DNA from: Epichloe hybrida
Taxonomy: Eukaryota > Ascomycota > Sordariomycetes > Hypocreales > Clavicipitaceae
DNA length: 64,000 nt
Reading direction: 5' to 3'
NCBI GenBank assembly: GCA_019022495.1
Contig: JAFEKR010000058.1
Coordinates: 62,001 to 126,000, forward strand
Shown: in pieces, positions 54,773 through 64,000 of the stretch
Numbering within the stretch: position 1 is the first letter of the stretch
Layout: each line of letters starts with the position of its first letter
Made by a program: the position numbers and the translations under genes
The notes under the pieces: generated by a model
Told to the model about the DNA's origin: nothing
Seen by the model: the letters and a program-made list of their open reading frames with translations, nothing else
Databases searched by the model: none

Positions 54773-57437
54773 ATGTTGCCCTCCGTGCTAGTAAGCACCT
54801 ACCAGCAATACAAGGAGGATACCAACTCCATCGCAGCTTGGCTCGCCTCAACTGCAAAGGCCGTTGGCTTCCCCGCCGACCTCCTCTCTCCCGTCTCCTC
54901 CAAAGCCGGCAAACCTTCATCTGGCGGACGACTCAAAGGCAAGGCGAGGCAGAAGGCCAAAAAGAACACCGCAGTCTCTTCGGCAGCCTCACCAGTGACA
55001 TCGACGCAGCCTACATACATGATCAATATCAAGGATTTCGTGACATTGGCTGAGCACATTGCCGCTAAAGCAGCCACCGTTCCACGCGAATTCGGCGAGA
55101 CCATCGACCGTGTAATCAATGCTCGCTCTGGCTTTGGCTCCAAGCTCCAAGAACATGGACAAGAGCTTCCAGACCTGTCAGCTGCCAAGCATACTCATTT
55201 CGTGGGAGGTAAGAACCTCCATGTGCCCACGAAATACCTCTCGATTGCCGCCTGTCCGGCCTTTGAATGCAGATGAGGGCGCCTGGGCACTGATCAGAAT
55301 CTGGCCTGTAGTACTAGAGACAGTTCGTAAAGTACTGAAGCCGTTGATGCCCATCAATGATGCGGATCAGACCTCATCCGAGACCAGCGAACTGAGTAAC
55401 CGCTTCGCTGGTCTTGTCGTTTTTGAACCATCCGCCGAATTTCTGAATGCGCCCGACTTTGAACGACCGACCAAGACGCAAGATGATGAGAACAGGTACG
55501 AGTCGGAGCCGATGACTGCGATAGAAGACGCATTCTTCGCCTTGACGACTCTCGTCAACGATATGAACCGGGTCAGATCCCGCATACAGTGGATCTGGTC
55601 CAACTACAACATTGGCATTTTTGACCTGGCTGCCGCGGCAATTGCGACAAACACTGCCATAGACCTTGTCAGAAACATGATGGAGGACGTACTTCCCTTA
55701 TTGCAGCTTCACGGTGGGATTGGATCAATGCTCGAGAAGTTTCATGTGATGCAGTGCCTTCTGAAAGGTTATAATATAGATGATATTACAATCGCGGGGA
55801 CAGACAGCTGGAACGACAACTTCAACTATAAAACGTACGAGGTCGCAAGCGACACATATCTGGGGGCCTACCGAATGCTGGAGAGCCTTGCTGCCGTCTT
55901 GCAGCCCAACCAACTCCCCTTGTACAAGGAAGGCTTATTTGGACAATTTGACCCCAACAGCGACCGGAGCCGGAAAACCGGGCGCCAAAAGTTTTTGGAT
56001 GATCGTGCACTTCTCATGCCCCTTTTTACCGAGTTGATGACCGTGGTCAGGGGCTTCGACAACTGGCTCGCGAATGACGAATTCATCCGTGGAATGGAAG
56101 AATTGGACAAGACTAAACAAGTGCCATTTTATGCCGTCTTTGCTGCGCAAATCTTCCTCGACATTACTTATGAACTGGGTCCAAACATCGAGCGCCCCTT
56201 CAATACCATGAGGAACAGTATGGATTTTATGGACAAGGATATCGAATCGCACTTCGAGTTCCACGCCAATCTCAAAATTAGCAATTGGCCGGCTTCAAAC
56301 AATGCAGCGTTGCGAGCGTTGCAGCGTCACATTCGTTGGATCGAGACCGACCCGGTACGAGCTGTACAGACTCGCTCGCTTCGACGCTTGAACGCCAACA
56401 TCCCCGAAATCAAGTCTCATCGTCTGTTCCGCATGTCGCCAGTCATCAGCGGCCTGATGCTCTATCACTTCCGCGGGCGTTACCACAGTGCCGGGACCGC
56501 CCTCGCCAATGCCTGGGGTTCCATCCAGTACTGCGAGCACTTGTACAATGCGCTTCAGCGCCAGGAGCTTCTGAGGTCAAGCTGGCTCGATATGGACGTC
56601 GTCTACACCAACCTGGGCGCCGAGAGCTTTTTCGTCGGGAACGAAAATCCCAAGACGCCCACCGACTGTTTCCTCAAGTTCTGTCTCCAGATGGGCACAT
56701 CCGCGGCGGCCATGTCCGCGCGACGGCGCAAGAGCACTTCGCTCTTCTCCAAGGCCGGTCCCCGGGGCCTCAAGGAGGATGCCTCGCCTGTCCAGTCCAT
56801 GTTCGAGCCGCGTTATGTTAAACAAAACGGCCAGTTCGGCCTGACTCCCGAACACGTCAATCGCATCATTGAGCTGAGCTTATTCGAGCAGGAAGGTTCT
56901 GATGAAGATGGCACATTGATTCTGGGCCAGATCGAAGACCCGGAAAAGCTCAGAGAAAAGAAGAAGAAGTGGCAGCAGCAGCAGCAACGGCAACAGAAGC
57001 GACAAGGCTCGCGCAATACCACAAACGAAGGCTGCCGCATGACCGTCGAGCATTTGATCAAGCAGCTCGTCTTCGTCCTCAACGCCGAGACGCTCGAGTT
57101 TTCGTTTCCATACATGCACATGCATCGTGAATGCTGGCAAGTTCTCCGCGCTGTGCGCGAGTCATGCGATGCCGTTCTGCGCGAGCTCTTCACCCCGGCG
57201 TACATGGAGCGTGAGAGCGAACTGCCGTTTGTTGTGGGCTGGATTCTGATGGCGGCGAGTGGGCTGGACGATGGCACGGTGGATCTTCGGCCGCTACAGG
57301 AGGCTGCCAAAGCGCTGCATGAGGTCTTGGTGGCTGGTACGGGCAGCATCATCGTCAGGGAGGATCTGGGGGAAAAGCTGGGACTGCCTGTGCAGTTTGT
57401 GTTTGAGGACGAGGACGAGAATGACGGCGAGCTCTGA
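54773..57437 (+). CDS. DUF6604 domain protein
   Basis: Large fungal protein with the N-terminal DUF6604 signature YQQYKEDTNSIAAWLASTAK. Exon 1 54773-55208, intron 55209-55272 (GTAAGA, CAG, 64 bp), exon 2 55273-57437; 866 aa. The splice turns HFVGG into HFVGDEGAWALIRIWPVV. After the N-terminal domain (about 1-300, with a Lys/Ala-rich insert near 50-75) the rest is mainly alpha-helical with no recognised catalytic motif: SRIQWIWSNYNIGIFDLAAAA, RGFDNWLANDEFIRGM, PVISGLMLYHFRGRYHSAG. A Gln/Arg/Lys coiled-coil-like stretch (KKKWQQQQQRQQKRQ) occurs at about 710-725, and the C-terminus is acidic. Proteins of this type are expanded in Pezizomycotina; function unknown. Confidence 0.75.
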
Positions 57438-57931
57438 GAGAGGCAGGACCGAGGCTGGTTGCAGCTAGCGACTGAAAAACACGAAGCGTTCACCAGCACG
57501 GACTACATTACATCTCTGAATCTACTCGAGCATTCGGAGTATAGGAAGATCAGAACACACGTTTCCTCTTTGTGTGTCGTGGTAACTGGCGCGCGAGGAC
57601 TCCACCAAGGCTGACGTTTTTGCACTCGTCACCGGCGCGGCTTTTTTTGGCCCCCATCCATTCGGTCGTCAGGTGCCCACATGATGACGGATGAGCGGGG
57701 TGAGTGAGTGCGCATCCGTGTCCATCATGGCCAACACTCACCTCGTTTATGCTGGACTTGAAGATGATGATGCTTCTTTCTCTAGCTTCATCAATAAATG
57801 ACCGACTTGCCTCAGGGACGCCGTCTGCCGTCTGCCGTCTGCCGTCTGCCATCCGCCAACGCACTCACTTTCCCTCACCAAGTCCAAGCACCCATGCTCT
57901 GACTTGATTTGAAAACAACCCCGCAGTCTCC
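57438..57931. other. Intergenic region with GCCGTCT repeat
   Basis: Upstream region of the GH43 gene. Four GCCGTCT units at 57820-57850. No gene. Confidence 0.6.
57820..57850. repeat. GCCGTCT x4 tandem repeat
   Basis: Perfect heptamer repeat about 80 bp upstream of the GH43 start codon. Confidence 0.85.
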
Positions 57932-59467
57932 ATGAAGGCAGCCGCCCCGTATTTCCTCCTGACAGCAGGGCTCTTGCCCATCCTCATCCTCACCACCGCC
58001 TCCACAGCCTCCACAGCCTCCACACTGTCCACACTGTCCACACTGTCCACACCCAACTTTGCCACGTCCGAGGCCGGCAACCCCTTTGTCGACGGCTTCT
58101 ACGCCGACCCGGACAACGAGTTCTACAACAACGAATACTGGGTCTACCCGACCTCGTCCTACGCCTACGAAAAGCAGACCTACCTGGACGCCTTCTCCTC
58201 GCCCGATCTCATCCACTGGAACAAGCATCCCAACATCCTCGTCGCCTCCGACTTCAGCTGGGCGAACCGCGCCATCTGGGCACCCGCCCCCATCTCCCGC
58301 AACGGCAAATACTACCTCTACTTTGGCGCCAACGACATCCAGTCCGACTCTGAGCTCGGCGGCATCGGCGTCGGCATCGCAGACCGTCCCGAGGGCCCGT
58401 ACAGAGACGCCATTGGGAAGCCCCTGATTGGCAAATACCACAACGGCGCGCAGCCCATCGACCAGGATGTCTTTCTCGACGACGACGGCCAGGCGTACAT
58501 CTACTACGGGGGCCACGGGCACGCCAACGTCGCCAGGCTGAACGAGGATATGACGAGCCTCGGCTCCTTTGGTGACGGCGGCTCCGTCTTCAAGGAGATT
58601 ACACCGGAGAACTACGTCGAGGGCATCCAGATGGTCAAGCGCAACGGCACGTACTACCTCTTCTGGAGCGAAGGCGGCTGGGGCGGCCCCGACTACGCCG
58701 TCTCCTACGCCATGTCTCCCTCCCCGACCGGACCCTTCAAGCGCGTCGCCAAAATCCTGCAGCAGGACGCGGCCGTGGCCACGGGCTCGGGACACAACGG
58801 CGTCATTCACGTGCCCAACACGGACATCTACTACATTGTCTATCACCGCCACCCGCTGGGCGACAAAATCGACGCCAACGACCGCCGCCTCGCGTACGAC
58901 CGCCTCCACTTCAACGGCGACGGGACCGTCCAGCCCGTCCGGATGCTCGTCCACGACAACTTCAACGACGGCAACATGATTGGGTGGACATCCTACGGCG
59001 GCACCTGGGATCCGAGATCGAACACCCTCAAGGCGGGAAGCTCCGCGGGCGGGAAAGCCCTCCTCCACACTAACTTTGGCGACGTCAATCTCTCCGCGGA
59101 CATTACCATCCCGGCGTCCAACGGCGGCGACGCAGGACTCGTCTTCCGAGCGTCGAATCCGGGCATCGGCGCGGACGCCTACGACGGGTACTACGCCGGC
59201 GTAGGGACCGGCGGGAAACTCGTGCTCGGCAGGGCATCTGGTGGTTCGTGGACGCAGCTGGCGGTGGTAAATGCCGATGTTCGGCCCGGGAACAAGTATA
59301 TCGTGGGAGTGCAGGCCAAGGGGAATGCTATCAGTGTGTACGCGGGCGATTCGACAAACGCCCAGATCCATGTGTCGGATGGGAGCTTCGGGAGCGGCAT
59401 GAATGGCGTGAGGGTGTTTCAGACGGATGCTGTTTTTGATAATGTCAGGGTTGAGCATCTGCCGTGA
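57932..59467 (+). CDS. Secreted GH43-family glycoside hydrolase with C-terminal lectin-like domain
   Basis: Single exon, 511 aa. The N-terminus is a signal peptide (about 1-22, hydrophobic FLLTAGLLPILIL), followed by a Thr/Ser/Ala/Leu linker made by a 9-bp repeat. The five-bladed GH43 catalytic domain spans about 45-335: general base Asp in DGFYADPDNEFY, pKa-tuning Asp in QPIDQDVFLDDDGQAY, and acid Glu in ENYVEGIQMVKRNGTYYLFW; SGHNGVIHVPNTDIYYIVYHR closes the fold. The C-terminal part (about 345-511, VHDNFNDGNMIGWTSYGGTW to the end) resembles a concanavalin-like/CBM66-type beta-sandwich. The enzyme acts outside the cell on arabinose- or xylose-containing plant polysaccharides by family analogy; the specificity subfamily was not resolved. 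Very GC-rich, which leaves a long antisense reading frame. Confidence 0.9.
   Translation: MKAAAPYFLLTAGLLPILILTTASTASTASTLSTLSTLSTPNFATSEAGNPFVDGFYADPDNEFYNNEYWVYPTSSYAYEKQTYLDAFSSPDLIHWNKHPNILVASDFSWANRAIWAPAPISRNGKYYLYFGANDIQSDSELGGIGVGIADRPEGPYRDAIGKPLIGKYHNGAQPIDQDVFLDDDGQAYIYYGGHGHANVARLNEDMTSLGSFGDGGSVFKEITPENYVEGIQMVKRNGTYYLFWSEGGWGGPDYAVSYAMSPSPTGPFKRVAKILQQDAAVATGSGHNGVIHVPNTDIYYIVYHRHPLGDKIDANDRRLAYDRLHFNGDGTVQPVRMLVHDNFNDGNMIGWTSYGGTWDPRSNTLKAGSSAGGKALLHTNFGDVNLSADITIPASNGGDAGLVFRASNPGIGADAYDGYYAGVGTGGKLVLGRASGGSWTQLAVVNADVRPGNKYIVGVQAKGNAISVYAGDSTNAQIHVSDGSFGSGMNGVRVFQTDAVFDNVRVEHLP
57998..58052. repeat. 9-bp minisatellite (GCCTCCACA x3, CTGTCCACA x3) in GH43 linker
   Basis: In-frame; encodes AST and LST triplets directly after the signal peptide. 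Confidence 0.85.
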
Positions 59468-60155
59468 TGCTTTCGGTGGCTAATTTTCTCATGGCGTCGA
59501 TGATGTAAATGTCTGGTTGTACTTGACAGTGCCAGCTATCGGATGCATATTAACCATCGGTTGCAGCTTGGACGTGGTTTCACGACAGGGCCACTGAAGA
59601 AGACTTGAAAATAGTTGAAAAATGTAAAGAACCAAAAATAACCAAAAATAATGGTTTAACGACGATGCAACGGCGATTGAAAGGTTCCCCTTGAGAACCT
59701 GGCAATATATCTTTACGTATTCTTAAACAAAGACAAAAATCATGGCTGATGTGAGACACCCTAGACGTCGAAACTAGAAATGGCCTTATGATGCCGACAG
59801 AAAGAATGCTGCTACAACGCCTGCCTACGGCTATTAACTAATTAACTAATCTGACTCATACGGAGTACTCATGATCACCATTGACACTCGGGGTCACACA
59901 TTGGTTGGACGAATCTTGAAAATGGGGCTGTGCCTGCGGGACCCTCTCCGTCAGCAATCACCCAACCCTGTTCACCTCGTCATCTTGACATCGACCTCGT
60001 TCCACCAACGAACGGCCTTATCATTATAGGAGCTCCCTGGGAGCTATGCGCACATCGCTCAGGAGGACTTGAGTGTTCCGTCTCGCCCATCTAGACTATA
60101 TATAACACGCACACGTACACGTACGCCTCCTCGAGCCCCGTCAGCGACAGACAGC
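59468..60155. other. Intergenic region
   Basis: AT-rich. One TACGGAGTA 9-mer at 59859. No gene recognised. Confidence 0.5.
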
Positions 60156-61649
60156 ATGACACAATTGGCATCGGCTGATCAATCGACAGCGGCACCGTCC
60201 GACCTGCCGCCTCCGTATGAAAATGCCACGAGCAGCAACAGCGAGCAGACGCCGTTCGTATCTTATAGTGACGAGAAGACGCACCCATCGGATACGGCAC
60301 AAGACGCAATAACCAACAGAATTCCTACCGATTCCCCCAAAATCCAAGGTGGAGGGCCCTCACAGCCCTTACAGCCCTCACAGCCCTCACACACGTATGT
60401 ACGTTCCAAGGCAGTCGAGGTGCCCCGGGACAAGCCCATGTCTCAAATCGCTAACCATGACCAACAGCCCAAAGCATGCGGGCAAGAAATGGAGTTCAAC
60501 CCCGAAGCGCGTCTCCTGCATTGCGCCCAGCATTGCCCCCGGCCATGCAATTCTGCGGACGCGATGTTTCCACTCCAAATCCCAACATCTCAGACTGGCG
60601 CTAGCCACAAGCACAACGGTCCAGGTATACGATGCCATGCGAGACTCGCTCTTGTGGGAACTGCACAGCAACTCCTCGCAGCTGGTTCAGGGCAACGAGG
60701 AGCCCCTCACTTTTGGCGAAGGCTTCAGGCCATCTCCCGATGGAAGCCTGCTGTGTGTGATTGCTTCGGGGAGGGACCAGCGAAGACTAATCATCGTGGA
60801 TTCGGAAACGGGATGGGTCAAACTGGAGTGCGCTTTATCTGCGACGGACGGCAACAAGCCTCACATTTCTCCCGACAACACCACGGCTGTCCTTTGTCAT
60901 TCTGGCAGCGCCACGGACAGCACTGGTCACTTCAAGATCTTTTCCCTCGATGAAGAACAGGCTAATGTGCGCCGGCTGCGCTTCGATAAGCCAGCGTCGT
61001 GGCAGGGCATGAGCATACGGTTCGCACCTGACAGCAAGCACGTCATTGCCTGCGCGGGGCCGATCCGAAAAGTCAAGGACGCTGCTGCGCCGAGCGTCTC
61101 TGTCTGCGTGTACGACATTGGAGAGTCTGGCAAAATGGTCCGATCTACTAGTCTTGCCTGTTCGCCAAAGTTCAATAGCACATCGCAGAATGTCAAATTC
61201 GCAGCTGATTTTCACTTCCCCAGCCTCGACGAGTGGCTGGTGTCGTTTCCCGACTATAGCAGCCCCGGCAAGACCTGCATTGTGAATGCGCGCTTGGGAC
61301 AGACCATTGCCGTTTCTCATCGGAACTAACATTGTCGCAGAAATGGCAGGTTGGTGTGCAATCGCCAGGAAAGGCTCAGGTAGCCCACGACGCGGAATCC
61401 GGCATCTTCACGAGGATGGAGCTCAGCAACACCATCTTTCCGCGTGGGCAGACCGTGACTATCACCAAGTTTGCGCTTCCAGCCAACGGAGGCAGAGAAA
61501 AGTCAGTTGTACGGAAACCGTTCCAGATTCGCGCCGTTGTTCTGAGCTGCAAGCACGCTGATGTGTGTGGACTGTCCCCGGACGGATCGCACATGCTTAT
61601 GCAGCAGGGAGCGGCAGGCAAGGTGGATGTTTTATCTCTTACTATGTGA
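60156..61649 (+). CDS. Beta-propeller/WD40-like protein with PPxY N-terminus
   Basis: Three exons: 60156-60394, 60468-61281, 61341-61649; introns 73 bp (GTATGT, GCTAAC, CAG) and 59 bp (GTGAAT, ACTAAC, CAG); 453 aa. The N-terminal 100 residues are low complexity with DLPPPYENATSS (a PPxY WW-binding motif) and a Pro/Ser/Gln repeat from a 9-bp DNA repeat. The remainder has propeller-like blades: LRLALATSTTVQVYDAM, GFRPSPDGSLLCVIASG, KPHISPDNTTAVLCHSG, MSIRFAPDSKHVIACAG, FQIRAVVLSCKHADVCGLSPDGSHM. WD dipeptides are mostly lost. Function not recognised; this architecture is common in filamentous fungi. The second donor is inferred: a nearer GTTTCT would leave only a 29-bp intron. Confidence 0.65.
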
Positions 61650-62871
61650 AATTCACTGCAAGCCTACCTCGCGCGCGAGACTTTCGACGTTTTGGAGCGC
61701 AAGCTTGTCAGCAGGCAGACGAAATAGACGGAGAGAAGTAGCAGGGCAAGCTGAACAAGCCTGACCTTCAACAACTAGATGAGTTACGGTCAAACATGGA
61801 TGGATCAGTCTCAAGATATGGTGGAAGTCGGAGATTATTCACAACCTGCTTTTGCGCATGTACGGGCGTATGATAGTGCGGAACCTGAAGAGCCCTAGAA
61901 GACGGGAGCGGAAGAGCGAATTTGGGAAGAAGAATAGAAATGGGACGGAGACGGAGACGGAGAGGAATCAGGTTTCCCCCAAGAAACGATGATACAAGCA
62001 GGTACGGCTAAGAAGGCGTAGCACAGAGGTTCACTGAGGATGAAAGAGCCGTCAGAAACGACATGCCACGCTGGCCGGCAGAACAGGCATTGCGCTGGAG
62101 TTTGCTCCGGAACCTCCCATCTAATGACAGGACCTGCCCACACTGTACCCTGGAATGGATTCTCGACTGTTCACCTGATTCTAATTGAGACGCTTAGTTA
62201 TACGCCGGAACGATAGGCACCCTAACGCCGTATCTGGACGGCCTAGACTACTTCTTGCACAGGTTCTCCTACGGGCGCTACGCGTGATGTAAGCGGACGA
62301 GTATTTATAAGAGGAGATGCTGGACGGCTTGGAGAATCCGCACGATTCACGCCGTGGCCGCGTCTTGTCGTGCAGCTCCGTTTCAAGGCAATCTCATAGG
62401 CGACATTTGCAGTGTAGATAATAACTCGTTCGCCTACCACGGCGAGCATGTGGCGATTCGACTTTTCAAGCAGAGGAGCCAGCCGTGACTCGGCTTCGCC
62501 CGGAGGAGGGAGTATTGCTATTCGTGCGGCTGCCCCACCTATGCCCCATTTGTTACAATATGGAGGTCAAGGTTATGGATATGGGAATTCAAAAAAAAAA
62601 AAACCTTATCTCTTCGGTTCAGAGCTCGTTTCCCCCCCCCCCCCGGTGCAAGGTTGGTTCATCAATAATAATTATTACATGAAGGGGCAGTTCCCGCGTA
62701 CGCACCACGTTTCTTGCCTACACACTCGGGTTCAACTAAAAGAATTTTGAGAAAAGAAACCACGCCAAGGCGGAGGAGGTCAGTCACCGACGAAAGCCTC
62801 AACCGCTCAATTCTCTCTCGGAACACGCTTGTCGGAGAAAAGCAGAAAGGCAGGACCTTTGCTCAGTCAGG
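61650..62871. other. Intergenic region
   Basis: 1.2 kb with no supported gene. Simple tracts: GGAGAC repeats near 61943-61960, A12 near 62590 and a C-run at 62632-62644. Confidence 0.5.
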
Positions 62872-63547
62872 ATGAGTGGAGAAGGCAGCGCGTTCGTATA
62901 TGGTGAAGAATAATTCCAATCAGCCGCACGTTCGTTCTACGGGCATGACTAACATTCCAGTAGGCACGCTGGTAAGGATACGGGGCAACAACACTTGACA
63001 TGTGCCAATTGACCACGGAGCTAACGAGACATGCAGATGGCCCGAGAAATCTTCTTCAGCGTCTGCTACAACGACGAGTCTCCCCCGGAGGTCATCCGTG
63101 ATTTGCACACTTTCACGCCCGCAGTTCTTCGAGACTTCTGCCGTCATCGTGTAAAGTTCGCCGATTACCCGGGTGCTGTTCCTGAAGCTGGGCACCAAAT
63201 CAAGGGCGTCCTTGTGACGGGTTTGACCGATGCCAATATCGAAAAGCTGGATTACTTCGAGGGCTCCGAGTATGAACGACGTAGAGTCCAAGTGCAGGTG
63301 CTTGAGAAAGTGGGAGACGACGAGGTTCCAGGAGAGGAGGCCAGCACGTTCGTCTATGTTTTCCTCAAAGCAGACGACCTGGAGAAGCGAGAATGGGACT
63401 TTGAGGAATTCCGACGCGATAAGATGTCCATTTGGACGAGAAGAGGTTTGGGGGCTTATGGTTTGTTCTTGCGTCGCCATCTCCTTTGCTACCATTTCTA
63501 ACAAATTGTGCCTAGATGAAAATGACGGGAGCAGCAATAAACACTGA
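62872..63547 (+). CDS. AIG2-like / gamma-glutamylcyclotransferase-fold protein with 8-nt micro-exon
   Basis: Small GGCT-fold protein (164 aa). Exons 62872-62902, 62964-62971 (8 nt), 63037-63460, 63516-63547; introns of 61, 65 and 55 bp, each with CTAAC and GT-AG. The splice builds the hallmark SAFVYGTLMAREIFF across exons 1-3. Further family residues: YPGAVPEAGHQIKGVLVTG and LDYFEGSEYERRRV, where the Glu is the likely catalytic acid/base of the fold. The end TWTRRGLGAYG-like segment (IWTRRGLGAYGDENDGSS) closes the domain. Family members act as cyclotransferases on gamma-glutamyl amines or are of unknown substrate; the fold and catalytic Glu are seen, the substrate is not. The acceptor TAG at 62961-62963 is chosen over CAG three bases earlier because it gives the exact FVYGTL motif. 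Confidence 0.85.
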
Positions 63548-64000
63548 AGTTTGATAGAGATCGTATCGGAGATGGTGGTGAGAAATGCAATGCTGGCTTG
63601 GACTTGTCTTATCGTGTCGCAAGCACTCAAAACTGCTTCTTTAGGTGCAAAGAATCGGGGTGCGGCAGAATAGATGGCTATTTTTAGCATGCACCATGAT
63701 GAAGGGGATGACCGGAAGGCCACCAGAAAAAAGATACAAGAGGAGTATTCCACGATTGGCCAATTCAGCTGCTTTTTCATGAACTTGTCCGCTCTTCCCA
63801 CAAAAAAAAGGACAGCAGGGTGGAATGCCTCGCCTAGACGGAGAATCTTGATTGACCAAGATATATTCGTGATCCACCGAAGATTTCCTACGCGGTCTCG
63901 GGGGACGTGAACGTGGAAGAAAAAGATCACAGAGACAGTGTCATTTTTCATCCGGTGTCATGTTTGAGAGCCCAAGCGGTCCAGTCGTACACACATTTCT
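63548..64000. other. Window end, no gene recognised
   Basis: 3' region of the cyclotransferase-like gene. Reading frames here (for example antisense 62920-63951) overlap real exons or show no family features. Confidence 0.5.

Noticed and set aside
57875..59458. 527-codon open frame antisense to the GH43 gene
   Set aside because: It mirrors the GC-rich GH43 codons and has Val/Asp/Gly-biased composition without any family motif; the sense frame has a signal peptide and catalytic residues.
62920..63951. 343-codon minus-strand frame at the window end
   Set aside because: It runs antisense through the exons of the GGCT-fold gene and shows no family features.

Overview
This is nuclear DNA from a filamentous ascomycete, most likely Sordariomycetes, order Hypocreales. 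The genes are split by 50-200 bp GT-AG introns with CTAAC/CTGAC branch sites. The intergenic DNA is rich in homopolymers and microsatellites. The protein set (OCH1, BNA6, IVY1, DIF1/SPD1, NUP53, Cdc11 septin, a DUF6604 protein, a peptide-synthetase relic) is typical of that group. Most calls rest on motif and family recognition by eye. Exon-intron structures were worked out by hand from splice signals, and every complete spliced gene was checked for a total length divisible by three.

Layout. 1-5.0 kb: mitochondrial amidotransferase GatA/HER2 (cut by the window edge), a Gemin2/SIP1-like snRNP assembly factor, and a DIF1/SPD1-type ribonucleotide reductase regulator carrying a PIP box. 5.2-5.4 kb: a threonine tRNA gene whose D arm is interrupted by a 61-bp insert with complete spliceosomal-intron signals; this is the most unusual feature of the window. 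5.4-7.5 kb has no gene. 7.5-16 kb: ribosomal protein eS27 (three small exons), a phosducin-like protein, an LRR protein, IVY1, NUP53. 16.4-17.8 kb: an RNA 3'-phosphate cyclase-like protein. 17.8-22.2 kb is an AT-rich, gene-poor island holding a U5 snRNA gene and a frameshifted, internally deleted non-ribosomal peptide synthetase relic.

22.3-44.4 kb is a dense housekeeping block: DUF255/SPATA20-type thioredoxin-fold protein, dynein light intermediate chain, IST3 (RES complex), an LRRG-type PROPPIN, a Cdc11-type septin, a Bax-inhibitor family protein, ceramide synthase, an acyl-CoA synthetase and an OCH1-type mannosyltransferase. 46.5-64 kb: copper amine oxidase, BNA6, a P-loop kinase/HAD/phosphoribosyltransferase fusion interrupted by one in-frame TAG, a small conserved fungal protein, a DUF6604 protein, a secreted GH43 glycosidase, a propeller-like protein and a gamma-glutamylcyclotransferase-like protein with an 8-nt micro-exon.

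The genes do not form one pathway or cluster. A loose theme is RNA processing (Gemin2, IST3, U5 snRNA, the cyclase-like protein, and the tRNA with an mRNA-type intron). The strongest leads for new biology are the D-arm intron of the tRNA gene and the TAG-interrupted triple-domain fusion, which could be either a pseudogene or a substrate of the A-to-I mRNA editing known in Sordariomycetes.
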